A stretch of DNA of 64,000 nucleotides from Promethearchaeota archaeon (GTDB lineage Archaea > Asgardarchaeota > Lokiarchaeia > Sigyniarchaeales > SOKP01): assembly GCA_016839915.1 (NCBI GenBank), contig JAEOTH010000171.1:1-64000 (forward strand). Reading direction: 5' to 3'. Under the pieces are notes generated by a model. The model saw only the letters and a program-made list of their open reading frames with translations. It had not been told where the DNA came from and made no database searches. Shown piece after piece: positions 36,780 through 45,226 of this stretch; position 1 is the stretch's first letter; the number at the start of each line of letters is the position of its first letter. The translations under genes were made by a program, and so were the position numbers.

Positions 36780-37118
36780 TTAGATAGCATCAAATAGACC
36801 TACCGCTGCTCCTGCTATGATAAATAATCCTCCGATTAGCCAACTGAAAATTATAATAAGAACCCCAAAAGCTAAAAGAAGAAGCCAATGCCATGGGAGA
36901 GGATCATTAGGTTTAAAAGTGACTAGCAAAGTCAATGAAGCACATATAATTCCAATAAGATTAATCATAAATCTATCAAAACCAAAGATTTCATACCAAC
37001 TATTTATCTGAGTTATATTTGAGACCTGATATAAACAATACATTAATCCAGAAAAACTACCTATTATTGTCAAGATTTTTATCATTCTGTTATGTTTATA
37101 ATATTTTACACGGAACAC
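36780..37118 (-). CDS. Small polytopic membrane protein
   Basis: 112 residues with three to four membrane segments (about 15-32, 45-65, 74-90 and 92-110), separated by short loops; one loop carries a KPNDPLPWHW motif. Met12 is an alternative start that would begin right before the first membrane segment. It follows the coiled-coil gene by 9 bp and is probably co-transcribed with it. I do not recognise the family. Confidence 0.7.
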   Translation of the reverse strand: MFRVKYYKHNRMIKILTIIGSFSGLMYCLYQVSNITQINSWYEIFGFDRFMINLIGIICASLTLLVTFKPNDPLPWHWLLLLAFGVLIIIFSWLIGGLFIIAGAAVGLFDAI

Positions 37119-37127
37119 CTCAATTTT

Positions 37128-37769
37128 TTATTTTATTTCTAGGTCTATTATTTCTACTTCTAAAAACGCTAATTTTTCTTCAATTTGATGTTTTAACACT
37201 TCAATCTTCTCAGATTTTTGATTGAATTCTTCTTTATTAATCCTTTTTCTAAGTTTTTCTGTCGTTAATCTGATACTTTGATCTTCAAGGTTGATTAGTT
37301 CATCTTTTAGCTGTTGGAAATAAGACATCGCGTTATCTTTCAATTTATTTATACTGTCATTAATATCTATTAATTTCTGGAGATAATATCCCTTTGTTAT
37401 TTCATATTGTTCTATAGTAATCTGTTCTTTATTTCGCTCATTATTGAGATTCATCAGATAGTATTGATTATTTTCAAGCTTGCTCACTAACATGAAAATA
37501 TTGTAAGAAGTTTTAAGTCTAGACATAATATCTTTATATTTGGCATTATTTTCTGTAGAAACTACTTTGAATGCTTCAATTTCATTGACAAAGTTTTTAG
37601 TATTCTCTCGCTTTAACATTTTTTCAAGAGATTTAAGCTTTTTTCTTAATCTTTCACGAATATTTCTCAACTTGTAAACTTCAAATAACAATTCTAATTG
37701 CTCAAATCGCTCATCTCGAAAAATAGGTTTATCTTCATCACTATACTCTATCTCTGTTATTTTAATCAA
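37128..37769 (-). CDS. Coiled-coil protein
   Basis: 213 residues, almost entirely charged heptad-type helix (Lys, Glu, Leu, Ile, Asn), with two or three breaks near residues 95 and 125. There are no cysteines or membrane segments. It lies 9 bp upstream of a small membrane protein, so the pair may form a membrane-recruited coiled coil. Function unknown. Confidence 0.7.
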   Translation of the reverse strand: MIKITEIEYSDEDKPIFRDERFEQLELLFEVYKLRNIRERLRKKLKSLEKMLKRENTKNFVNEIEAFKVVSTENNAKYKDIMSRLKTSYNIFMLVSKLENNQYYLMNLNNERNKEQITIEQYEITKGYYLQKLIDINDSINKLKDNAMSYFQQLKDELINLEDQSIRLTTEKLRKRINKEEFNQKSEKIEVLKHQIEEKLAFLEVEIIDLEIK

Positions 37770-37858
37770 ACTCTTTAAATTAAGTTTAAAGAAATGATCT
37801 GATTATTATTTATAAATAAAAAAAAATAGATTCTAGACCAAAATAATTTATACCAAAC

Positions 37859-37981
37859 TTCATTGGAATTGACTTACATAGAGAATATTTAGATGTAGCT
37901 ATTAATAGATTTAAAGACAATAAAAAAAAGAAACTATTGTTTTCTTCCGAAACTAAAAAAAATTTGATGAAATTTGTTTAA
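37859..37981 (+). pseudogene. Fragment resembling the N-terminus of an IS110-type (DEDD) transposase
   Basis: The 321-bp gap 37770-38090 holds a frame reading FIGIDLHREYLDVAINRF, closely like the first RuvC-like strand of IS110-family transposases (GIDxHKxxLxVAI), then a Lys-rich stretch and a stop at 37979. An in-frame stop lies just upstream, there is no start codon, and the rest of the transposase is absent. It looks like the decayed 5' end of an insertion element. Nothing else is seen in the gap except the AT-rich upstream region of the glycyl radical enzyme gene. Confidence 0.5.
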
Positions 37982-38090
37982 ATCTTTGAAATTCCATAGA
38001 TTCTTTTATAAAAACCAATAAAAACGTTTATTAGACAAAGTAATTATATTGTTAATTAAACTGAATTATTATTAATATTTAGGGATATAT

Positions 38091-40469
38091 ATGCAATTGG
38101 AACAAATAACACTTTCAAATTATAAAGAACGGACTTTAAGAATGAAAGAAAGGCTTGTAAAGGCACCACATGAAATATGTGTAGAAAGAGCAAAATTTTT
38201 TACTGATTCTTATAAAAAAACGAAAGGAGAAAACCCGATTATTAGATTTGCGAAAGCTATGGACTATTACTTAACATATATGACAATAAAAGTATGGGAT
38301 GATGAATATATAATTGGAAATAGATGTAATAAATTTGTAGGAACCCCTTTGTATCCTGAAGCTCGAATAGACACAATGGAGCAAGATGTTGATAATTATG
38401 ATACTCGTCCCGTCCAGAAGCTCTTCCTATCAAGTGAAGAAAGACAATTTATAAAAGAAGAAATAATAACTTATTGGAAAGATGAAGAAATTACTGTGCA
38501 AGAGCGGTTTCAATCGTTCTTAGACTCAGATTTAAGAGATATTATGGAAAAACTTGTTTTTACTGTAGATGTAGAATTCTCTAGTGGAATTGGACATTTT
38601 TTTCCTGGCCATGAAATTGTTCTAAAAGATGGAATCAATGGCTTAATTCATAAATCAAGTGAAAATTTGGAGAATTTTTCACATGATAATGATAAAAGGA
38701 TTTTCTTAGAATCAGTAATCATTGTATTGAATGCTGCTAAGAAATTCATACAGAGATTTTCAAGTTTAGCGAAAGAAATGGCTGAAAATGAACAAAATCC
38801 TGAACGTCAAAAAGAACTCTACGAAATATCTGAAATCTGCAACAATATATCTGGAAATCCACCAAAAAATTTTAAAGAGACCCTGCAATTAATTTACTTT
38901 ACTCATCTAATTTGTGGTTTAGAAGATGGTGGTTTTGCTATTTCAGTGGGTCGGTTGGATCAGTATTTATATCCTTATTATATGACAGATATGAAAGAGG
39001 GTAAAATTACTAATGAGATGGTTCAATTTCTTATTGAATGCTTTTTTATAAAGCTTTCAACTCTTTGGAACTATGTCATTTCCAAAGGAGTAGTTATGGT
39101 TGAAGGCCCTCCAATTGCTGAAAATGTAGTTATAGGGGGATTAACTCGAGAAGGGAAAGATGCTACAAATGAATTATCATTAATTATTTTGGATGCATAC
39201 AATCATATAAAAACTGTACAGCCAACATTTTCTGTCAGAATTCATAAAGATACATCGGAAGATTTTCTTGCGAAAGTTGGAGAATCTATAAAAGCGGGTT
39301 CTAGTATTTCCTTATTAAATGATCAAGTAATGATCCCTGGTCTTATAAATCGAGGTTTTACTCTTGAAGATGCTCGAGAATATGCACCAATAGGATGTTT
39401 TGAACCTCAACACCCACATAAATCATTTGGATCGACAAATGCAAATCAATTCAATGTAGTGAAATGTTTAGAATTAACATTGAATAATGGAGTTGATATG
39501 TTATCAAGGAACGAATATGGATTAAAAAATATTAAAGAAATTACTTCTTATGAAGATCTTTGGGATGCTTTTAAAAATCAAGTGAAATTTTTCATTAATT
39601 ATATGGTGAAAACAATGTATTTTCTTGATAAAGCAATTGCTGAACTTGCCCCCCAGCCATTTTTGTCATCAACCATTGATGATTGTATAGGGCGTGGACT
39701 TGATATAACCAAAGGTGGAGCAATTTACGACTTTACAGGACCACAATTAATAGGTTTAGCTACAGTTGCAGATAGTCTCGCTGCTATTAAAAGAGTTGTT
39801 TTTGAAGATAAACTCCTTGAATTTGAAGAAATGGTCCAAATGCTTGCCAAAAATTTCAGAGGAATTTACCAAGGAAAAAAAGGAGCGGAGTGGAGAGAAT
39901 TTTTTATAAATAAAATGCCAAAATTTGGAAATGATGACGATTATGTTGACCATATCGCTGTCAAGGTGGCTGAATTTTATTGCGATGAAATTTCAAAACA
40001 TTCTAATTATCGAGGAGGGAAATTTAATCCTGGAATTTATTCTACAACATTCCATTTAGGATTCGGTATTTTTACAGGAGCAATGGCGGATGGTAGAAGA
40101 AAAACTGAACCGCTCTCAAATGGTATCGGTCCTACGAGTGGTATGGATAAACTTGGTCCCACAGCTATTCTTAATTCTGTTAAAAAACTTGAAAATGGCT
40201 TAATGACAAATGGTAGTTCATTGATTTTAGCTTTCCATCCAAATACTTTGAAATTAGAAGTTCTAATCCCACTCATTCGAACTTTTTTTGTCCCAGAAGG
40301 TGGTTATCAAATACAATTTAATGTTGTAGGAAAAGAAGTTCTGTGCGATGCTCAATTAAATCCTCATAATTATAGAGGCTTAGTTGTAAGAGTAGCGGGG
40401 TATTCAGTATATTTTACTGAATTATCAAAAAATGCGCAAGATGAAATTATCGCTCGAACTGAGTATTAA
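38091..40469 (+). CDS. Glycyl radical enzyme (pyruvate formate-lyase-like superfamily)
   Basis: 792 residues. The active-site motif is GCFEP with the thiyl Cys436 and a Glu two residues later, the C-x-E pattern shared by dehydratases, choline lyase and decarboxylases rather than the paired cysteines of pyruvate formate-lyase. The C-terminal glycyl radical loop is RVAGYSVYF with the radical Gly770. The remaining ten-strand barrel length is normal. Oxygen-sensitive, so an anaerobic life is implied. The substrate cannot be assigned by eye; C-x-E enzymes eliminate water, amines or decarboxylate. The required radical SAM activating enzyme is not in this window. Start ATG is preceded by an AGGGAT ribosome site. 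An insertion-element remnant lies just upstream. Confidence 0.93.
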   Translation: MQLEQITLSNYKERTLRMKERLVKAPHEICVERAKFFTDSYKKTKGENPIIRFAKAMDYYLTYMTIKVWDDEYIIGNRCNKFVGTPLYPEARIDTMEQDVDNYDTRPVQKLFLSSEERQFIKEEIITYWKDEEITVQERFQSFLDSDLRDIMEKLVFTVDVEFSSGIGHFFPGHEIVLKDGINGLIHKSSENLENFSHDNDKRIFLESVIIVLNAAKKFIQRFSSLAKEMAENEQNPERQKELYEISEICNNISGNPPKNFKETLQLIYFTHLICGLEDGGFAISVGRLDQYLYPYYMTDMKEGKITNEMVQFLIECFFIKLSTLWNYVISKGVVMVEGPPIAENVVIGGLTREGKDATNELSLIILDAYNHIKTVQPTFSVRIHKDTSEDFLAKVGESIKAGSSISLLNDQVMIPGLINRGFTLEDAREYAPIGCFEPQHPHKSFGSTNANQFNVVKCLELTLNNGVDMLSRNEYGLKNIKEITSYEDLWDAFKNQVKFFINYMVKTMYFLDKAIAELAPQPFLSSTIDDCIGRGLDITKGGAIYDFTGPQLIGLATVADSLAAIKRVVFEDKLLEFEEMVQMLAKNFRGIYQGKKGAEWREFFINKMPKFGNDDDYVDHIAVKVAEFYCDEISKHSNYRGGKFNPGIYSTTFHLGFGIFTGAMADGRRKTEPLSNGIGPTSGMDKLGPTAILNSVKKLENGLMTNGSSLILAFHPNTLKLEVLIPLIRTFFVPEGGYQIQFNVVGKEVLCDAQLNPHNYRGLVVRVAGYSVYFTELSKNAQDEIIARTEY

Positions 40470-40557
40470 TCTTATTTTTTTAAAAAATCTAAGAAAAATA
40501 ATAAAAAATTTTAGTCATTCTGATTTTTAAAATATAATTATAATAATTATTATAATT

Positions 40558-40658
40558 GGGCCTGTAGATCAGTGGAAGATCGCTTGATCTTATTAAGCTG
40601 ATGCTTAATAACAAGATTCGCATTCAAGAGGTCACGGGTTCAATTCCCGTCAGGTCCA
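40558..40658 (+). tRNA. tRNA-Ala (anticodon CGC) with a 29-nt intron
   Basis: The acceptor stem pairs GGGCCTG with CAGGTCC, including a G3:U70 wobble, the alanine identity element; discriminator A at 40658. D stem GATC/GATC, T arm ACGGG-TTCAATT-CCCGT. The mature anticodon arm CTTGA-TTCGCAT-TCAAG forms only if 29 nt are removed; the anticodon CGC is at 40619-40621. Because of a GAT repeat at the ends, the intron could start anywhere from 40586 to 40589. It folds as a 9-bp hairpin (40590-40598 with 40603-40611), with a CAA bulge. This places it within or just after the 5' anticodon strand, not at the canonical 37/38 site. No CCA is encoded. Confidence 0.88.
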
Positions 40659-40690
40659 TTCTATTCTAATATATTTGGAAAGGATTTCAA

Positions 40691-43291
40691 ATGGCACAAG
40701 GAACAGTATACCCGAAACGTTTTAATTTTTCCGAAGTTCAAAAAAAATGGATAAAAATTTGGAAGGAAGAAAAAATTTATGCATTTGATGTCAATCAAAA
40801 AGGTGAGATATTTTCCATAGATACTCCTCCTCCTTTTGTAAGTGGAGATCTTCATATGGGACACATTTTAAATCATTCTTGGATCGATTTTGTTGCAAGA
40901 TATCATAAAATGAAAGGAGATAATGTGTATTTCCCCCAGGGATTTGATTGTCATGGCCTTCCTGTGGAGCTTGCTGTACAAAAGGAGTATGGAATCTCTC
41001 AGCATCAGCGAGAAGAATTTCTACAAAAGTGTGTTGAATGGGTAGATGAGAATATTAAAAACATGAGGCGGCAATTTGATGATTTAGGATATTCTTCTGA
41101 TTGGGGATACACTTATCGAACAATGAATGATGATTATAAATTTAAAGTTCAATTATCACTTCTCTATTTTTACGAGAAAGGGTGGTTATATCGAGAGAAA
41201 TTTCCAACACATTTCTGTGTTAATTGCGAAACATCTCTAGCAAAAGCAGAAGTGGGATATCAAGATGAAGAAGGAAAGTTATGGTATGTGAGATTACCCA
41301 TTGTAGGGAGAGAAAATGAATTTGTTACCATAGCTACTACACGCCCTGAATACATGGAAGCATGTGTTGCTGTAATGGTAAATCCAGATGATGACCGATA
41401 TTATGATCTATCTGCTGCTGAAATAGAGATTCCCTTTACAAACCGTACGGTTCGAGTCTATATGGATAAAATAGTTGACATGAATTTTGGTACTGGTGTT
41501 GTTTATGTTTGCACTTATGGAGATGAGATGGATATCAAATGGAAATTGCAATATAATCTTGATGAAATTCAGATCTTTACGGAAGATGGACATGTGAATA
41601 AAAACTCCAAATATCAAGGTTTAACCATAATGGAAGCTAGAGAACAAATTGTTAGAGATCTTGAAAAAATGGATTTGATTGAAAAAATAGAAGATTACGA
41701 ACATAGTCTAATTGTTCATTCTGAGCGATCTTCTTGCCGTAAACCTATCGAATATTTGCCTGTTTATCAATGGTTTATTAATGTAAAAGATTTTACACCA
41801 GAAATAATTGAATCAGCAGAAGCGATGAATTGGTATCCGAAAAAGCAAAAACAAAGATTACTAGATTGGGCTAAAGGTTTAGACTGGAATTGGGTAATTT
41901 CTCGCCAACGAGTCTTTGGAACTCCTATTCCATTTTGGTATTGCAAAGATTGTGGTAAAATTTTTCCTCCAAATAGAAATGATTTACCACTCGACCCGGT
42001 AAAGACATCACCACCTGTTAAAGAATGCCCTAAATGTAAGAGTAGAAAAATTGTTGGAGAAAAAGATATTTGTGATTGTTGGATTGATTCAAGCATAAGT
42101 CCATTAGAAATTGCGAAATGGGAAGAAGACAATGAGTTTTATGAGAAAACTTACCTTAAAGCTAAGGTTCACCGTCCCCAAGGATATGAGATTATCCGGA
42201 CTTGGTTATTTTATACATTGTTTCGATGTAAAAAATTGACAGGTAAATCTCCATTTTATGAAGCAATGATAAACGGAATGGTTGCCGGTCCAGATGGTCG
42301 CCATATGTCTAAGAGCCTTGGAAATTCTGTATCACCCGATGAAGTTATGCCTGATTTTGGAGCTGATGCTATTAGATATTGGGCTGCTATGGGGTCACTT
42401 GGAGATGATTATCCATTCGAATTCTCCTGGATTAATCTTCAATCTAACCAACCCATCCCTATTGAAAAAATCACAAAAGAAAGAGATAGGCTCCCAGAAG
42501 ATAAATTCAGCAAAAAGTATGGAATAAGATATGAACAATTAATCGGTGCTTCAAGATTTATTACCAAAATATGGAACGCTTATAGATTTTTATATTTACA
42601 ATTAAATAAAATTGAACTTGATAATCTTGATGTAAGTTCAAAAGAGTTATCTTCAATTGATAATTTCTTTTTTTCAGAATTCAACAAAAATCTAGATTTG
42701 ATTTCTAACTATTTTAATGAATATAATTGGCATGAAGCTACTATGGTTTTGCGATCATTCTTTTGGAATGATATTTGCGATAACTATATTGAAGCTATAA
42801 AATATAAATTTTATATTGAAGACCAAAAGGTCAAAAAAGCTTCTTTAAAGAATGCATTGAATCTATTATACAAAATATTAAAGATATTTACCATATTAAT
42901 GCCATTTATAACTGACGAAATTTATTCAATACTATATAAACAATTTAAAGATTTAAAATCAATACATTTAGAAAAATGGCCAACTCATTATGAAAATATA
43001 TCTGAAGAATTAGCGGAGAAAGGGAAATTAGGAATTGAAATTATTAAATTTCTAAGAATGAATAAATCTAAAATTCAAATACCATTAAATCAAGAACTAT
43101 CAAGAGTAATTATTATGACTGGAAATAATAAAACAAATTTTTTAGAAAGTATAAAAGATGATATAAAAAATACTATAAGAATAAGAAACTTAGAAATAAT
43201 GGATATATCTAAAGAAAGTTCTATTAAAGCTAAACCAGATTTAAAACAAAATTTTGAAGGACAGAATATTACTTTTTATTTTTTCAAATAA
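40691..43291 (+). CDS. valS: Valyl-tRNA synthetase (archaeal type)
   Basis: 866 residues, class Ia synthetase. HIGH box HMGH (55-58) within TPPPFVSGDLHMGH and KMSKS box HMSKS (538-542). The segments FPQGFDCHGLPVE, WNWVISRQRVFGTPIPFWYC and RPQGYEIIRTW are ValRS-like rather than IleRS-like, so valine is preferred although the families are close. An editing domain lies between about 190 and 340, with a zinc ribbon (CKDCG...CPKCK) near 420-455. The helical anticodon-binding domain is present. The C-terminal coiled coil of bacterial ValRS is absent, as usual in archaea. It begins 32 bp after tRNA-Ala, with an AAAGGAT ribosome site. Confidence 0.88.
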   Translation: MAQGTVYPKRFNFSEVQKKWIKIWKEEKIYAFDVNQKGEIFSIDTPPPFVSGDLHMGHILNHSWIDFVARYHKMKGDNVYFPQGFDCHGLPVELAVQKEYGISQHQREEFLQKCVEWVDENIKNMRRQFDDLGYSSDWGYTYRTMNDDYKFKVQLSLLYFYEKGWLYREKFPTHFCVNCETSLAKAEVGYQDEEGKLWYVRLPIVGRENEFVTIATTRPEYMEACVAVMVNPDDDRYYDLSAAEIEIPFTNRTVRVYMDKIVDMNFGTGVVYVCTYGDEMDIKWKLQYNLDEIQIFTEDGHVNKNSKYQGLTIMEAREQIVRDLEKMDLIEKIEDYEHSLIVHSERSSCRKPIEYLPVYQWFINVKDFTPEIIESAEAMNWYPKKQKQRLLDWAKGLDWNWVISRQRVFGTPIPFWYCKDCGKIFPPNRNDLPLDPVKTSPPVKECPKCKSRKIVGEKDICDCWIDSSISPLEIAKWEEDNEFYEKTYLKAKVHRPQGYEIIRTWLFYTLFRCKKLTGKSPFYEAMINGMVAGPDGRHMSKSLGNSVSPDEVMPDFGADAIRYWAAMGSLGDDYPFEFSWINLQSNQPIPIEKITKERDRLPEDKFSKKYGIRYEQLIGASRFITKIWNAYRFLYLQLNKIELDNLDVSSKELSSIDNFFFSEFNKNLDLISNYFNEYNWHEATMVLRSFFWNDICDNYIEAIKYKFYIEDQKVKKASLKNALNLLYKILKIFTILMPFITDEIYSILYKQFKDLKSIHLEKWPTHYENISEELAEKGKLGIEIIKFLRMNKSKIQIPLNQELSRVIIMTGNNKTNFLESIKDDIKNTIRIRNLEIMDISKESSIKAKPDLKQNFEGQNITFYFFK

Positions 43292-43304
43292 GACGAAGAA
43301 AAAG

Positions 43305-44156
43305 TTATTCTTCTTCTTTTTCCACTTCATTATCATACATTTGTTCACTATTTAAAACTTCTTCACTTTCATCTTCATCTTTACCTGTTAAAGCTTCTTC
43401 TATTTCAACCTGTGGTTCACTACTTGATATTTCTTCAATTCCTAATTGGGTAACCATTGCACGTTTCAATTCAGTTTTATCTTTAGGCAATCCAAACATA
43501 TCCGCATACTTATCTGTGGTTGTTAATTCATGAGATCTTCCTTTTTTTATAGCATTTATAAATCCGTTATCTATAAGGTATTTTACATGTTCATATGCAC
43601 CAGTTCCTCTCAATTTAACAACCATTGATTTTAAAATTGGTTGTTTCAAAGCTATGAGAGTGAGTGTTCTTAGATATCTTTCTGCTATTGCCCCTCCTTT
43701 AGCAAATTTAGATACTTGTTCTGTATACTCTGGTCTAATCTGCATTTGGTATCTGTCTCCTATTTGCGCAATGATAAGAGCAGTGGATCTTTCCAAGTAA
43801 TCAAACGCTACTTCATTTACTAATTCTTCCACTTCTTTTTTAGGGAATTCTAATTTAGTTGAAAATTCTTCTATAGTTAAGGGTCTTCCAGCAGCGTACA
43901 AGGATGCTTCAATTAGATTTCGATGATATTCTCTTGTTTGCTTTTTTAAGGATTGTTCATCAAGGATTGTGGGTTCTAAGGGTTCATCAGCTAATTTGAT
44001 TTGAGATTCTTCATTAAAAGACTGGTTTTCCTCAAATTTTTCTACTATTGGAATTTCTAATTCTTGATCTAATTCTTCGGGTAAGTCAATTTCTTCTGTA
44101 TCCTCTAATTCTCCTTCTAATTTTTCATTAAGTTCATTCTCAGGATTTTCTTCCAA
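43305..44156 (-). CDS. scpB: Segregation and condensation protein ScpB
   Basis: 283 residues. Two winged-helix domains of the ScpB/kite family occupy about 80-225: LIEASLYAAGRPLTIEEF, then the RYLRTLTLIALKQPILKSMVVKLRGTGAYEHV segment, then a wing ending in the TTDKYADMFGL motif. Acidic tails flank the core on both sides (about 1-60 and 235-283). It dimerises and binds the middle of ScpA to regulate SMC. It is the third gene of an SMC-ScpA-ScpB operon, 41 bp after scpA, and convergent with valS. Confidence 0.93.
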   Translation of the reverse strand: MEENPENELNEKLEGELEDTEEIDLPEELDQELEIPIVEKFEENQSFNEESQIKLADEPLEPTILDEQSLKKQTREYHRNLIEASLYAAGRPLTIEEFSTKLEFPKKEVEELVNEVAFDYLERSTALIIAQIGDRYQMQIRPEYTEQVSKFAKGGAIAERYLRTLTLIALKQPILKSMVVKLRGTGAYEHVKYLIDNGFINAIKKGRSHELTTTDKYADMFGLPKDKTELKRAMVTQLGIEEISSSEPQVEIEEALTGKDEDESEEVLNSEQMYDNEVEKEEE

Positions 44157-44197
44157 ATTATCACCATATTTTAAAATATTTCTTAAGAATAATAATT

Positions 44198-45212
44198 TTA
44201 TTTAATATTAACGCTTATATCTTGAAAATCGTCATCTTGAGATAGAGTTAATTTATTCCCGGTAGATAGGAACATTAATGCGAGAAACATACGAATAAAT
44301 GAAAATTTCCGCCCTATTCCGCTTTTTTCTTCATTTTTAATAATATTTGTCAAATTATAAAAACTAGATTCCTTATTATTTAAATTAATCGTAGCTTTTA
44401 TTCGATTGTACCATGATTCATGCAATTCTTCTACTGTTTGTTCTCTTCCACTTATATGTTTTAGAAGTTCTTTAGGAAGTTGTGCTTTCGATTTCATTTG
44501 GATCCTTTGTTGTTTAACTTCTTCTTTTCTCATCCGTCTTCTTCTTAATTTTTCTTTATTTTGCATAACTTCTATAATAGCAGATCGCATGGCGTCAAAT
44601 AGTTCTTCCTTTGTTGCTATTTGCATTTTAGGTTGAATTGGTTGAGGTAATGCTTTAGGAATTGCTCTCCCATGTCTTTTTCTGAATCTCTCCAATTCTT
44701 CTCTTTTTTGAATTTGTTCTTCTTCTCTAATTATGCTTGAGATTTTATAATGATGCAAAGTTGCAGAAGTTTTAAGCGCAATTCCAGAGATCTTATAATT
44801 TATCAAATTTTCGTGAAGCATCTTTTCAAAAAATTCATCAACTAATTTTGATAAATCATAAAAAGCAATCTCTGATTCTTTTGCTATCTCAGTATCTAAT
44901 AAACTGGAAAATGGTGGTTTTTGCCAAAATTTTAGTTCAGTTTTTTCTTTTCTTAATAATGCAAGATCTTCCTCATCATCAAATCCAGCAATTAATTCTT
45001 CTTCCATTTCTTCAATTTCTTGAGCTCTATTTTCAAATTCAGGATGTAACACAATTTGGCGAAGTAAATCAATTATATCTTTTTTCTTTGACTTAGTTGG
45101 TATTTTAATATTATTCTTCGATGCAAACTCTCTTAATTCTTTTACAGTCCATTCGTCAAATTTGTATTCTTCTTTAGGACTTTGTTCATTTTTTGAAATT
45201 CTTAATCACCAT
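44198..45212 (-). CDS. scpA: Kleisin ScpA with N-terminal SAP-like module, apparent frameshift near the start
   Basis: The clear ScpA part runs from a GTG at 45052 (284 residues; acidic N-terminus, FYDLSKLVDEFFEKML motif for the SMC neck, C-terminal winged helix with LALMFLSTGNKL). The same frame is open further upstream and encodes a helix-extension-helix module (EWTVKELREFASKNNI...KKDIIDLLRQI), but has no ATG, GTG or TTG. An ATG at 45212, 15 bp after the SMC stop, begins MVIKNFKK in another frame and joins the module frame if one base is dropped in the A6 run (T6 at 45189-45194 on the plus strand). Either an assembly indel, a true frameshift or a downstream GTG start explains this. Confidence 0.8.
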
Positions 45213-45226
45213 TTTAATTATTGATA

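Noticed and set aside
40691-43291. Assignment as isoleucyl-tRNA synthetase
   Set aside because: The segments FDCHGLPVE, WNWVISRQRVFGTPIP and RPQGYEIIRTW fit archaeal ValRS better than IleRS.
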